Assembly (NCBI RefSeq): GCF_014851675.1
Contig: NZ_JACVAE010000003.1
Coordinates: forward strand, 496,001-560,000
Origin: Rhizobium sp. ARZ01
GTDB taxonomy: Bacteria > Pseudomonadota > Alphaproteobacteria > Rhizobiales > Rhizobiaceae
Direction: 5' to 3'
Length of the DNA stretch: 64,000 nucleotides
The notes beneath the pieces are model-generated. The model ran no database searches. It saw only the letters and a list, made by a program, of their open reading frames with translations, and was not told the DNA's origin. Shown here in pieces: positions 51,887-60,952 of the stretch (positions are counted from its first letter, which is position 1; each line of letters opens with the position of its first letter). A program made the translations under genes and the position numbers.

Positions 51887-53041
51887 ATGTCCGCCGCTGA
51901 TCGCACCGTGCCGGTCACCATCCTGACCGGTTTTCTCGGGGCTGGAAAGACGACTTTGCTGAACCGGCTGCTCAAGCATCCGGACCTCACCGACACCGCC
52001 GTCATCATCAACGAGTTCGGCGAGATCGGGATCGACCATCTCCTGGTCGAGCGCTCGGGCGATGGCATCATCGAACTCTCAGATGGCTGCCTGTGCTGCA
52101 CGGTTCGCGGTGAATTGGTCGATACGCTCGCCGACCTGATGGACCGCCTGCAGACCGGCCGCATTCGGGCGCTGAAACGCGTCGTTATCGAGACCACCGG
52201 ACTGGCCGACCCTGCGCCGGTGCTTCAGGCCGTCATCGGCAATCCGGTCATCGCTCATTCCTTCCGGCTCGATGGCGTGATCACGCTTGTCGACGCGGTG
52301 AACGGTCTTTCGACGCTCGCCGGGCATCCGGAATCGATCAAGCAGGCCGCTGTCGCTGACCGTCTCGTGCTGACCAAATCAACGCTCGCTGATGCCGGGG
52401 CGATCACATCGCTGAAGCGGGCACTGGCCGAACTCAACCCGAGGGCGGCCATCATTGATGGAGACGATCCGGCGGCGATCGGACCTGCCTTGCTGGCCTG
52501 CGGCCTCTATGACCCGGGCTCGAAGATCGCCGACGTGGGGCGCTGGTTGAGCGACGAGGCGCATGACGACGCGCACCACCATCATTCGCACGATCACGAC
52601 CATGATCATGCGCACGGCAAAGACGCGCATTTTCATCAGCACGCCCATGACGTGACCCGTCACAGCGCATCGATCCGTTCCTACGCGATCGTGCACGACC
52701 GCCCGATTGATCCGATGGCGCTCGACATGTTCATCGATCTCCTGCGCTCCGCCCATGGCGACAAGCTGTTGCGGATGAAGGCGATCGTGGCCCTGTCCGA
52801 TAATCCGGAGCGTCCACTGGTGCTGCACGGGGTGCAGGCCGTGTTTCACCCGCCGGAACGGCTTGCCGCCTGGCCTGACCCATCTGACCGACGTACGCGT
52901 ATGGTGCTGATCACAAAGGATCTGCCGGAAGAGTTCGTCCGCGACCTCTTTGACGCTTTTGTCGGAAAGCCCCGCATCGACCGCCCGGATCGCGCGGCGC
53001 TGGAGGACAATCCACTGGCCGTGCCGGGAATGCGGCTCTAA
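51887..53041 (+). CDS. CobW/COG0523-family GTP-binding metallochaperone
   Basis: The 384-aa product has a Walker A motif GFLGAGKTT (about 14-22), the metal-binding DGCLCCTVRG (CxCC, about 65-74), and a G4-like LTKS. Between the two domains is a His-rich run (HHHHSHDHDHDHAHGK) likely to bind zinc, cobalt or nickel. The C-terminal CobW domain is complete. COG0523 members serve cobalamin synthesis or zinc homeostasis. The His run suggests zinc, and cobS/cobT lie about 9 kb away. It begins 13 bases after the carboxypeptidase gene. Confidence 0.88.
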   Translation: MSAADRTVPVTILTGFLGAGKTTLLNRLLKHPDLTDTAVIINEFGEIGIDHLLVERSGDGIIELSDGCLCCTVRGELVDTLADLMDRLQTGRIRALKRVVIETTGLADPAPVLQAVIGNPVIAHSFRLDGVITLVDAVNGLSTLAGHPESIKQAAVADRLVLTKSTLADAGAITSLKRALAELNPRAAIIDGDDPAAIGPALLACGLYDPGSKIADVGRWLSDEAHDDAHHHHSHDHDHDHAHGKDAHFHQHAHDVTRHSASIRSYAIVHDRPIDPMALDMFIDLLRSAHGDKLLRMKAIVALSDNPERPLVLHGVQAVFHPPERLAAWPDPSDRRTRMVLITKDLPEEFVRDLFDAFVGKPRIDRPDRAALEDNPLAVPGMRL

Positions 53042-53064
53042 CCTCATAAGTCGATCCGATGTCT

Positions 53065-53090
53065 GGCAGGGCGGCTTTTACCGCCCTGCC
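53065..53090. terminator. Perfect 10-bp hairpin between convergent genes
   Basis: GGCAGGGCGG (53065-53074), loop CTTTTA, CCGCCCTGCC (53081-53090). It lies between the CobW and GNAT stops and can form on either transcript. No long T-run follows. Confidence 0.65.
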
Positions 53091-53096
53091 GAACGG

Positions 53097-53549
53097 TCAG
53101 GCCATCAGGCGCATGCGCGCATTCTCGAACGGCAGGCCCTCGTCGTCCAGCGCTCGCCGGGAGATTTCTTCAAAGCCTAGGCCCTTGTAGAAACCATATG
53201 CCTGCGCATTTCGAGTATAGACCTCCAGGCATAGTTCGCCTTTCAGTCTGAGGGCATGGCTCACCAGCGTCCGGCCGACACCGAGCCCTTGCTGTTTGGG
53301 AGAGACGAACAGCCCGCCGATGAAGGTGTCCAGGAGGCTGATGAAGCCGACCGGCTCTCCCTGGTGGCATGCGACCCAGGTTTCGGCCTTGGGAAGATAG
53401 AGCGTTTCAACTACGACGCGCTGCTCTTGTAAGCGCATCTCGCCGATAAACGCATGCGCGCGAATAGACGCGTCGAACCAGATGGCCGACAGCTTCTCAA
53501 GATCCACCGCCTCTTCATAGGCGCGGATGCAAAGGTCCACGTTTTTCAT
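53097..53549 (-). CDS. GNAT-family N-acetyltransferase
   Basis: The 150-aa product has the GNAT fold pattern: acetyl-CoA loop QQGLGVGRTLV (about 95-105) preceded by FIGGLFVSP, and the later AQAYGFYKGLGFEEISR. The order and length fit RimI/PhnO-like acetyltransferases of unknown substrate. ATG 53549 is chosen; a GTG at 53573 in the same frame lacks a better ribosome site. It is convergent with the CobW gene and has no clear operon partner. Confidence 0.85.
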   Translation of the reverse strand: MKNVDLCIRAYEEAVDLEKLSAIWFDASIRAHAFIGEMRLQEQRVVVETLYLPKAETWVACHQGEPVGFISLLDTFIGGLFVSPKQQGLGVGRTLVSHALRLKGELCLEVYTRNAQAYGFYKGLGFEEISRRALDDEGLPFENARMRLMA

Positions 53550-53720
53550 GATAATCCGTAGATTGGAGTACACAGAATAGCGCCCGCAGGGGCGCTCGGC
53601 GCCACCGCGTCAAAGCGGTTCTAAACTTGGGCTTCTGTGCATAAATCTCCTTCTACCGATGCAGGGCCCTATAGGCCCAGCGAAGAAGAGAGGCAAGAGC
53701 CGATATACAGCTGTGGATGT

Positions 53721-53966
53721 CTAGGGTTTCTTCCGGATCAGAAATCGGTGGCCGCCGTCGGTCCTATCGCTGGCCTCGAGCGTGTGGCCGTACTCGCTGC
53801 AGAAATGCGGGATGTCGATGACGGCGAGCGGGTCGGTGGTTTCGATCCAGAGCTCGGCACCCGCCGGCAGCTGTTCCAGTCGCTTCTTCGTCTTCAGAAC
53901 CGGCAACGGACATTTCAACCCTTTGAGGTCATAGACGTCGGTCGCACCTGTAGCGGCGAGGCTCAT
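53721..53966 (-). CDS. TusA-family sulfur carrier protein
   Basis: The 81-aa product has the TusA signature YDLKGLKCPLPVLKTKKRL, with the active Cys in CPLP (about residue 19). TusA-like proteins pass persulfide sulfur for tRNA thiolation, molybdenum cofactor or other uses. Its start overlaps the stop of the L,D-transpeptidase gene by four bases, an odd coupling of a cytoplasmic sulfur carrier with an envelope enzyme. No tusBCD or tusE gene is near. Confidence 0.88.
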   Translation of the reverse strand: MSLAATGATDVYDLKGLKCPLPVLKTKKRLEQLPAGAELWIETTDPLAVIDIPHFCSEYGHTLEASDRTDGGHRFLIRKKP

Positions 53967-55516
53967 TGCTTCTTCCAGAACTTCCAGAACGGGGCTTTCT
54001 GCGTCGTGCCGGCATCGGCGGTCGCTTGAGGCGCGGGGGCCGTCAACGAGGTGCCGTCGCCGGTGACGCCGGTCCCTGCATCCGCTTGCCGTGGGTGCTG
54101 CGGCTGCTGTTGCGGTTTCTGTTCGCCGGTATTCGGAACAGTACTCGCCGCGGCGGCTTTTTGTGCGGGCTCCGCGCCGGTCTGCTGCGGCTGCTGCCCG
54201 GCAGTAGCCGTCGTCGTGGCTGCCCCCGCAGCGCCGGTTGCGGCTGTGTTCTTGTTCGACCAGAGGCTCCAGAAAGGCTTCTTTGCCGCTTCGGCCTGTG
54301 CCTGAACGGAAGCAGGCCCCGGATTGCTAACGGGGACGGCAACGCCGCCGGTGGCGCCGGCCGCTTTCTGCTCTGCCTTCTCCGCGGCGACGTCGTCGGC
54401 AAGTTTCTGCAGTTCGGCTGCCTTGCGGGCTTCCTCTTCCTGCTTTGCCTTCTCGGCCATCTCGATCTTGCGCTGCGCCTCTTCCTCGGCCTTCTTTTTC
54501 TCGGCCTCGATGTCGCGAACCTTCATCAGCTTGCCGGCGTCGATCGAATTGCCGGTTGGAGCATAGGCGAGTTCACGGCCCTTGCGCTTGTCGGCGACGA
54601 TCGCCTTGCGTTGGGCTTCCGAAGGCTCGAGCCAGATGGTGCCCTCGTACTTCCTCATCATCTTCGCGTATTCGGCGGCGTAGGCCTTGTCGTAGGTAAT
54701 GAGGGCGACCTGAAGCGAGGCGGGCGTCGACATGGCTGGGCACTGCGCGCCGCCGCTAAGGGCGCTGCCATCCGCAGCCTGCTGATTGAATACGTATTTC
54801 TTGTCGCAAACAGCAATTTCGGGCGGACGCTTGGTGATCTGGAAGTGGTCGTAACCGACCTTCAGCATCTTCCAGAATTCGATGTTCGGATTGTCGCGGT
54901 GCCGCACCATGTTTTCCGCGGTCATGCGGAAAGGGAAGGCCTGAAGCTGGACCGCCTTCTGGCCGCCCTTGAAGGCGTCACGGGCGAAGGCGAAGATTTC
55001 GATGATCTGCTCGTCGGTCATCGAATAGCAACCGGAGGACGAGCAGGCGCCATGGATCATCAGGTTGGTGCCGAAGAAGCCGTTGGCCTGGTCGTACCGG
55101 TTCGGGAAGCCCGTGTTGATCGCCAAATAGTACTGTGAATTCGGGTTCATGTGCTGCGGGCCGAGCGGGTAGAAGCCCTCCGGTGCCTGCCGGTCGCCTT
55201 CCTTCACCTTCGGACCGAGCTTGCCGGACCAGGCGCAGATCTTGTAGGTCTTGATCATCTGGAAGCGGTTGGAGCGATCGGCCTTCCAGACCTCCAGCGT
55301 TCCCTCTTCCTTCAAAATGCGAAGCATGACCGGCGCATTGCGGTCGATGTTCAGCGAAGCCATCTTGGAGAGGACCTGGCTAGACAGCTGGTACTGCGTC
55401 TTGTTGGAAACCTTTTTGACGTCAACGCTGCTGCCGACGCTGTCGAGCGTCTCGTTGGTGCAGCCGGCAGCGGCTACGGCAAGCAATGAAACGGCGGCGA
55501 GTACCTTAAGGCGCAT
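53963..55516 (-). CDS. L,D-transpeptidase-family (YkuD) lipoprotein with Trp-rich tail
   Basis: The 517-aa product has a lipoprotein signal ending AAAGC (Cys near residue 19) and an N-terminal YafK-like YkuD domain (about 45-220). The catalytic region reads LMIHGACSSSGCYSM. After it come a Lys/Glu-rich coiled-coil (about 320-385) and a Gln/Ala/Pro-rich linker. Two copies of a PFWxxW motif follow, KKPFWSLWSNK and APFWKFWKKQ, the second at the very C-terminus. Such domains cross-link peptidoglycan or attach proteins to it. The tail is unusual and may dock the protein. Confidence 0.85.
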   Translation of the reverse strand: MRLKVLAAVSLLAVAAAGCTNETLDSVGSSVDVKKVSNKTQYQLSSQVLSKMASLNIDRNAPVMLRILKEEGTLEVWKADRSNRFQMIKTYKICAWSGKLGPKVKEGDRQAPEGFYPLGPQHMNPNSQYYLAINTGFPNRYDQANGFFGTNLMIHGACSSSGCYSMTDEQIIEIFAFARDAFKGGQKAVQLQAFPFRMTAENMVRHRDNPNIEFWKMLKVGYDHFQITKRPPEIAVCDKKYVFNQQAADGSALSGGAQCPAMSTPASLQVALITYDKAYAAEYAKMMRKYEGTIWLEPSEAQRKAIVADKRKGRELAYAPTGNSIDAGKLMKVRDIEAEKKKAEEEAQRKIEMAEKAKQEEEARKAAELQKLADDVAAEKAEQKAAGATGGVAVPVSNPGPASVQAQAEAAKKPFWSLWSNKNTAATGAAGAATTTATAGQQPQQTGAEPAQKAAAASTVPNTGEQKPQQQPQHPRQADAGTGVTGDGTSLTAPAPQATADAGTTQKAPFWKFWKKQ

Positions 55517-55724
55517 GCTCAGTTCCAAAAAAATCCGGGCTTCGTCGTCTATGCCCGCGCGGCGGACACGGAATCATACCCGCTTATACTTAATCAAGCG
55601 TTAACCTGGAATCCTTCGCAAAGCTCGCGATCTGTGGATACGCTGAAACCACGGGAATATGTCCAAGGTTTGGCCACATTCCCGCATCCCTGTGCATAAC
55701 TGGTGTATCGGCGCGGAATTCCGC

Positions 55725-56678
55725 TTAGAGTTGCCGGCCAATGTTCAGATAGCGCTGGCGGCGGTCGCGGCGCAACTGATCGCCGGGTTTTGCCGAAAGG
55801 TCGCGCAACGCATCGGAAACGACGTTGCCGGTCGCCGTGATCACAGCGTCTGGATCGCGATGGGCACCGCCGAGCGGCTCGGGGATGATGCCGTCGATGA
55901 TGCCGAGCGACTTCAGGTCGTCGGCCGTGATCTTCATGTTGCTCGCAGCTTCCTTCGCGCGGGTGGAATCGCGCCACAGGATGGAAGCAGCACCTTCCGG
56001 CGAAATCACGCTGTAGATCGCGTGCTGCAGCATGTAGACGCGATCACCGGTGGCAATCGCGATCGCACCGCCGGAGCCACCTTCGCCGAGCACGACGGAA
56101 ACGATCGGAACGCGCACGTTGAGGCACGTTTCGGTGGAGCGCGCGATCGCTTCGGCCTGGCCGCGTTCCTCGGCGCCGATGCCGGGATAGGCACCTGCGG
56201 TATCCACAAGTGTGATGATCGGCAGGCCGAAGCGGTCCGCCATCTCCATGACCCGGATCGCCTTACGGTAGCCTTCGGGGCGGGCACTGCCAAAATTGTG
56301 CTTCAGGCGCGACTTGGTGTCGTTGCCCTTTTCCTGGCCGATGATGGCGACCGACTGGCCGCGGAAGCGGCCGAGGCCGGCCTGGATCGCCTCGTCCTCG
56401 GCGAACTTGCGGTCGCCGGCAAGCGGTGTGAATTCTTCGAACAGCTTTGCCGCATAGTCGAGGAAGTGCGGGCGCTGCGGGTGCCGGGCAACCTGCGTCT
56501 TCTGCCAGGGGGTCAGTTTGGAGTAGATATCGACCATCGCGTCGCGCGCACGCGCCTCGAGCCGTCCGACCTCGTCCGACGTGTCAATGCTCTGGTCCTC
56601 TTCGGCGAGCTTGCGCAGCTCATGAATCTTGCCTTCGAGGTCAGAGATGGGTTTTTCGAAGTCGAGGTAATTGTGCAT
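55725..56678 (-). CDS. accA: Acetyl-CoA carboxylase carboxyltransferase subunit alpha
   Basis: Alpha subunit of the carboxyltransferase that makes malonyl-CoA for fatty acid synthesis. The 317-aa product starts MHNYLDFEKPISDLEGKI and has PHFLDYAAKLFEEFTPLAGDR, LVDTAGAYPGIGAEERGQAEAIA and LGEGGSGGAIAIA, all conserved in AccA. It lies apart from accD, as is usual. The gene follows xerD in the same direction with a 75-base gap. Confidence 0.96.
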   Translation of the reverse strand: MHNYLDFEKPISDLEGKIHELRKLAEEDQSIDTSDEVGRLEARARDAMVDIYSKLTPWQKTQVARHPQRPHFLDYAAKLFEEFTPLAGDRKFAEDEAIQAGLGRFRGQSVAIIGQEKGNDTKSRLKHNFGSARPEGYRKAIRVMEMADRFGLPIITLVDTAGAYPGIGAEERGQAEAIARSTETCLNVRVPIVSVVLGEGGSGGAIAIATGDRVYMLQHAIYSVISPEGAASILWRDSTRAKEAASNMKITADDLKSLGIIDGIIPEPLGGAHRDPDAVITATGNVVSDALRDLSAKPGDQLRRDRRQRYLNIGRQL

Positions 56679-56753
56679 GAGATGCGTTTCCGATCGTTTG
56701 CTCCAACTGTTCCGTCAGCGCACCTATCGGGCGTTGACGGCGGAATGGCGGCT

Positions 56754-57707
56754 CTAATCCGGTTTTTTTGCCTGTTTGGCAAGGGGGTGATGTTCCTGCA
56801 CCAGCCGATGCAGGCGCTCTTCTAGCACATGCGTATAAATCTGCGTGGTCGAAATGTCCGAGTGGCCGAGGAGTTCCTGGACCGCACGCAGGTCGGCGCC
56901 GTTCTGCAGGAGATGGCTTGCAAAGGCATGGCGCATGACATGCGGTGAAAGCGTTGCAGCACGAATCCCCGCCCGCGACGCGAGCGCTTTCAGCTCGCGC
57001 GCGAACACCTGCCGGGGCAGATAGCCTTGCTTGCCGGTGGAAGGAAAGAGAAAGGGACTTTCCTTGGCGTCCTCCTGCTCCGCTTGCTCGGTGGCGAGGG
57101 CTGCGCCGTAGGTTTGTAATGCCGAGATTGCCGAGCGCGACAGCGGCACCAGCCGCTCTTTGTTGCCCTTGCCCTTGATCACCAGGAATCTGCTGTTCTG
57201 CGTGAGAACCGTTGCGGGTAGCGCGACGAGTTCGCTGACGCGCATGCCGGTGGCGTACAGAAGCTCGATCAGCGCATGCATCCGCAACCGCTGGAGGCGA
57301 TCTGCTCCCGCCGCCCGCGCTTCCGTCTCCGCAAGGCCAATGAGACGGGTGACGTCGTCTACCGAGAGCGTCTTCGGCAGTGCCCGCTCCTTGCGCGGCG
57401 CATCGAGGATTCCGGTCGGATCGTCGCCGCGCAGGCCCTCGGCGTAGAGGAACTTGTAGAACTGGCGAAGCGCGGAAAGCCGTCTTGCCTGCGAGGAAGC
57501 CTTGAAGCCCTGCCGTGCCAGGTGGCCGAGATAAGCCCGAAGGTCGTCCGGTACGGCCTCGGTCATTCGCACTTGCCGCTCCAACAGGAAGGACCGGGCA
57601 TCATCGAGGTCGCGTTCGTAGGATGAAAGGGTGTTCGCAGCCGCCCCACGCTCTGCGCTCATCATCTCCAGGAAAGCCTCGATCTGGATTGCCGACCGGT
57701 CCGTCAT
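56754..57707 (-). CDS. xerD: Site-specific tyrosine recombinase XerD
   Basis: Chromosome dimer resolution recombinase acting at dif with XerC. The 317-aa product has the N-terminal SAM-like core-binding domain and the catalytic residues: Arg in GMRVSE, Lys in [35 protein letters not shown] with the nucleophilic Tyr. It lies between accA and aroK, as in other rhizobia, so it is the housekeeping recombinase and not an island integrase. Its ATG overlaps the stop of a 49-codon gene (ATGA). Confidence 0.92.
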   Translation of the reverse strand: MTDRSAIQIEAFLEMMSAERGAAANTLSSYERDLDDARSFLLERQVRMTEAVPDDLRAYLGHLARQGFKASSQARRLSALRQFYKFLYAEGLRGDDPTGILDAPRKERALPKTLSVDDVTRLIGLAETEARAAGADRLQRLRMHALIELLYATGMRVSELVALPATVLTQNSRFLVIKGKGNKERLVPLSRSAISALQTYGAALATEQAEQEDAKESPFLFPSTGKQGYLPRQVFARELKALASRAGIRAATLSPHVMRHAFASHLLQNGADLRAVQELLGHSDISTTQIYTHVLEERLHRLVQEHHPLAKQAKKPD

Positions 57708-57853
57708 GGCTGCGTGTTCACCCGCTCGGAGGGAATACGAATGGTCACGTCCCGTTCGTGCGGCTCGACGAAAGCAACAAGTGCGACCATCGCCCCATAA
57801 ATCAAGCCGGCGACAACCGCACAGAAGAACAGGAAACGGAAGAGTGTGGGCAT
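57704..57853 (-). CDS. Small single-pass membrane protein coupled to xerD
   Basis: This 49-codon frame starts [20 protein letters not shown], has one transmembrane helix (about residues 4-29), and ends with a hydrophilic [20 protein letters not shown]. Its stop overlaps the xerD start by four bases, good evidence that it is translated. It is divergent from aroK. No function is known; similar short frames before xerD occur in rhizobia as far as I recall. Confidence 0.65.
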   Translation of the reverse strand: MPTLFRFLFFCAVVAGLIYGAMVALVAFVEPHERDVTIRIPSERVNTQP

Positions 57854-57985
57854 TGCGCGCTCCGTGGGACACCCATCCTATATCGCCCCGAGGGGGAATG
57901 AGCGCAAGACGTCATTGACGCTCAAACACTTGACGCTTCCGATGCTTTTGCAGATACCGAAGGAAGCAACAACCGGAACTCCCTG

Positions 57986-58567
57986 ATGATCGGCCTGATG
58001 GAAACGTCCTCCCCGGAGCTCGCAAAGCAAGCGCGGATGGCGCTTGGCAAGCGCAACCTCGTTCTGGTGGGGTTGATGGGCGCCGGGAAGTCGGTGATCG
58101 GACGCCTGGTGGCCCAGGCGCTGTCCGTGCCATTCATTGATTCCGACCATGAGATCGAGCGTGTCTCGCGCATGTCGATTTCGGATCTCTTTGCAGCCTA
58201 TGGCGAGGAAGAGTTCCGCGCGCTGGAGGCGCGGGTCATGAAGCGTCTGCTCAAGACCGGGCCGCGGGTCGTCTCGACAGGCGGTGGGGCCTTCATCAAC
58301 GAGCGCACGCGCAGGCACATCAAGCGCGGCGGCCTCACCATCTGGCTCAAGGCCGATATCGAGGTGCTGTGGGAACGGGTCAACAAGCGCGACACCCGCC
58401 CGCTCCTGAAGACGGAAAATCCAAAGCAAACGCTCGAAAACCTGATGAGCGCGCGTTATCCCATCTATGCGGAAGCGGACCTCACGGTTCTTTCGCGCGA
58501 CGTGAAGAAAGAAATGGTGGTCGAGGAGGTGCTTGCCGCCATCGCCGCCAACCCAATCGAGAAGTGA
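57986..58567 (+). CDS. aroK: Shikimate kinase
   Basis: Phosphorylates shikimate in chorismate synthesis. The 193-aa product has Walker A GLMGAGKS (about 29-36), DSDHEIE, the shikimate-binding FRALEARV, STGGGAF and the lid Arg in RDTRPLL. An alternative ATG at 57998 would remove four residues. aroB follows after 5 bases, the usual aroKB pair. Confidence 0.95.
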   Translation: MIGLMETSSPELAKQARMALGKRNLVLVGLMGAGKSVIGRLVAQALSVPFIDSDHEIERVSRMSISDLFAAYGEEEFRALEARVMKRLLKTGPRVVSTGGGAFINERTRRHIKRGGLTIWLKADIEVLWERVNKRDTRPLLKTENPKQTLENLMSARYPIYAEADLTVLSRDVKKEMVVEEVLAAIAANPIEK

Positions 58568-58572
58568 TCCGC

Positions 58573-59703
58573 ATGAACAGCTCTTCCACCGCCGCCCGGC
58601 GCACCGTCCGCGTCGATCTTGGCGATCGCTCCTACGACATCCTCATCGGGCCGGGCCTGATTTCGGCTGCCGGCGCGGAAATCGGCGCGCGGCTGAAGGG
58701 CCGCCGGATCGCCGTGGTGACGGACGAGCACGTCGCGCCGGTCTACCTCGAGCCCTTCCTGCGCTCGCTGAGAGAGAGCGGCATCGAGGCCGTGTCGCAG
58801 ACCCTGCCGGCAGGCGAAAAAACGAAGAGCTTCGAGCATCTGATGACGGTTTGCGACGGCGTGCTCGGCGCGCGTATCGAGCGTAACGATGCTGTCGTGG
58901 CGCTCGGGGGCGGCGTCATCGGTGATCTCACCGGGTTTGCGGCGGGGATCGTTCGGCGCGGCTCGCGCTTCATCCAGGTGCCGACGTCGTTGTTGGCGCA
59001 GGTCGATTCTTCGGTCGGCGGCAAGACCGGTATCAACTCGCGCCATGGCAAGAACCTGCTCGGCGTGTTCCACCAGCCGGATCTGGTGCTCGCCGATACC
59101 GACGTGCTCGACACGCTTTCGCCGCGCGAATTCCGTGCCGGCTACGCCGAAGTCGCCAAGTACGGCCTGATCGACAAGCCGGACTTCTTTGCCTGGCTCG
59201 AAAAGAACTGGCGTGACATTTTTTCGGGCGGCGAGGCCAGGATCGAGGCGATCGCGACGAGTTGCCAGGCCAAGGCGAATGTGGTCGCGGCCGACGAACG
59301 CGAGAACGGCCTGCGTGCGCTACTCAACCTGGGCCACACCTTCGGCCACGCGCTCGAAGCGGCGACCGAGTATGACAGCGCCCGCCTCGTGCATGGCGAA
59401 GGCGTCGCCATCGGCATGGTGTTGGCGCACCAGTTTTCCGCGCGCATGAATCTCGCCAGCCCCGACGATGCACGCCGTGTGGAGGTGCATCTGCAGGATG
59501 TCGGCCTGCCGGTGTCGATGGATGCCATTCCCGGTGGCCTGCCACCGGCTGAGGCCCTGATGGATGCAATCGCGCAGGACAAGAAGGTCAAGGGTGGCAA
59601 GCTCACCTTCATCCTCACGCATGGCATTGGGCAGTCCTTCGTAGCGGACGACGTTCCTGCTTCCGAAGTCCTCACTTTCCTGAAGGAAAAGCTTCCGCGA
59701 TGA
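58573..59703 (+). CDS. aroB: 3-dehydroquinate synthase
   Basis: NAD- and metal-dependent enzyme of the shikimate pathway. The 376-aa product has GGGVIGDLTGFAAG, the metal-site sequence EVAKYGLI, and GHTFGHALEA with ligands typical of DHQS. ATG 58573 lies 5 bases after the aroK stop. Its stop overlaps the next start (ATGA), so the CBS-domain protein is coupled to it. Confidence 0.96.
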   Translation: MNSSSTAARRTVRVDLGDRSYDILIGPGLISAAGAEIGARLKGRRIAVVTDEHVAPVYLEPFLRSLRESGIEAVSQTLPAGEKTKSFEHLMTVCDGVLGARIERNDAVVALGGGVIGDLTGFAAGIVRRGSRFIQVPTSLLAQVDSSVGGKTGINSRHGKNLLGVFHQPDLVLADTDVLDTLSPREFRAGYAEVAKYGLIDKPDFFAWLEKNWRDIFSGGEARIEAIATSCQAKANVVAADERENGLRALLNLGHTFGHALEAATEYDSARLVHGEGVAIGMVLAHQFSARMNLASPDDARRVEVHLQDVGLPVSMDAIPGGLPPAEALMDAIAQDKKVKGGKLTFILTHGIGQSFVADDVPASEVLTFLKEKLPR

Positions 59704-60548
59704 GCCAGAACTTCGGCATCCTGCGTCGGTTGTGCGGGCTTTTCGGCTTGTCGCCCGCGCGGAACGCCGCGCTTCTGCCGCCGTCCGGCGACGGGCGCAT
59801 AGCAAGCGAAGCGACGGCGCGCGACGGGGCGAAGCAGGACCGGTCCGCAGGGATGCTCGATTTCAGCGAACTCGAAGTTTCCGACGTCATGGTGCACCGG
59901 ACCGCAATGCGTGGTCTAAATGCCGACGAGGCGCCGGAGACGATCGTACGCACGGTTCTTGAAAGCCCGTACACGCGCATGCCGCTTTGGCGCGGCGCGA
60001 CCGACAACATCATCGGCGTTGTTCACGCCAAGGACCTGTTGCGCGCGCTTGCCGAACCGGGCGTGGATGCGACCACTGTCGATATCGTCAAGGCTGCGGA
60101 AAAGCCCTGGTTCGTTCCGGATACGACAAGCCTCAAGGAGCAGTTGAACGCGTTCCTTCGGCGCAAGCTGCATTTTGCCGTCGTGGTCGACGAGTATGGC
60201 GAGGTCCAGGGGCTTGTCACGCTCGAGGACATTCTGGAGGAAATTGTCGGCGACATTTCCGACGAGCACGACATCGACATCCAGGGTGTGCGGCAGGAAG
60301 CGGACGGCTCAATCGTCGTGGACGGCAGCGTGGCGATACGCGACCTGAACCGCGCGCTCGATTGGACGCTGCCGGACGAGGAGGCGACGACGATTGCCGG
60401 CCTCGTCATTCACGAATCGAAGTCGATCCCCGAGGAGCGGCAGGCGTTCACGTTTCATGGCAAGCGCTTCCTCGTCATGAAGCGGGTGAAAAACCGCATC
60501 ACCAAGCTGCGCATTCGCCCGGCGGAAGGAGCCGCGGGGCGGGGTTGA
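59700..60548 (+). CDS. CBS-domain protein of the CorC/TlyC (hemolysin) family
   Basis: The 282-aa product has a short N-terminal helix region and two CBS domains (about 55-180, with VSDVMVHRTAMRGL and VVVDEYGEVQGLVTLEDILEEIVGDI). A C-terminal CorC/HlyC domain follows. The membrane DUF21 domain of full-length hemolysin-like transporters is absent, as in CorC, which is linked to Mg/Co efflux with CorA. The aroK-aroB-corC order is common in alphaproteobacteria. It ends directly against the convergent bolA stop with no gap. Confidence 0.88.
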   Translation: MSQNFGILRRLCGLFGLSPARNAALLPPSGDGRIASEATARDGAKQDRSAGMLDFSELEVSDVMVHRTAMRGLNADEAPETIVRTVLESPYTRMPLWRGATDNIIGVVHAKDLLRALAEPGVDATTVDIVKAAEKPWFVPDTTSLKEQLNAFLRRKLHFAVVVDEYGEVQGLVTLEDILEEIVGDISDEHDIDIQGVRQEADGSIVVDGSVAIRDLNRALDWTLPDEEATTIAGLVIHESKSIPEERQAFTFHGKRFLVMKRVKNRITKLRIRPAEGAAGRG

Positions 60549-60830
60549 CTACCAGCGCACAGGCTCTCCAGGTGCTGCCGTTTCGATCGCCAGCGCATGC
60601 AGGCCCGCGTCGAACTCGTCCTTTACCAGGTCGTTGACCATCCGGTGCCGGGCGACGCGGCTCACGCCGTCAAACCGTGCAGAGACGATGCGGATGCGCA
60701 TGTGGGTCTCGCCTGCGCCGGTGAAACCCGGCTGGTGGCCGGCGTGCAGGTGGCTTTCGTTGATCACTTCGAGCCGCTCTGGCGAAAGCGCCTCGGTCAA
60801 CTTATATTCGATCCGGGATTTCACTGACAT
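60549..60830 (-). CDS. BolA-family protein
   Basis: The 93-aa product has the BolA pattern: RIEYKLTEALSPERLEVINES, HLHAGH...ETHMRIRIVSARFDGVSRVARHRMVNDLVKDE, with conserved histidines for [2Fe-2S] binding with a monothiol glutaredoxin. BolA proteins act in iron homeostasis and stress. It is divergent from the J-domain gene across 122 bases. Confidence 0.93.
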   Translation of the reverse strand: MSVKSRIEYKLTEALSPERLEVINESHLHAGHQPGFTGAGETHMRIRIVSARFDGVSRVARHRMVNDLVKDEFDAGLHALAIETAAPGEPVRW

Positions 60831-60952
60831 CTGCTGTCCTGTATCTGGCGCAAAGCCATGGTGTTCTGCGCGAAAAAATGGCCCAAAAAGCCAGCAACAA
60901 TCCGCTTTGTCAATTCTTGTTGTGACTCGCCACGAGTCCCATAATTGGACCC

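Noticed and set aside
56754-57707. Tyrosine recombinase as integrase of the tRNA-Arg island
   Set aside because: It is XerD by sequence and lies in the usual accA-xerD-aroK setting, 7 kb from the island.
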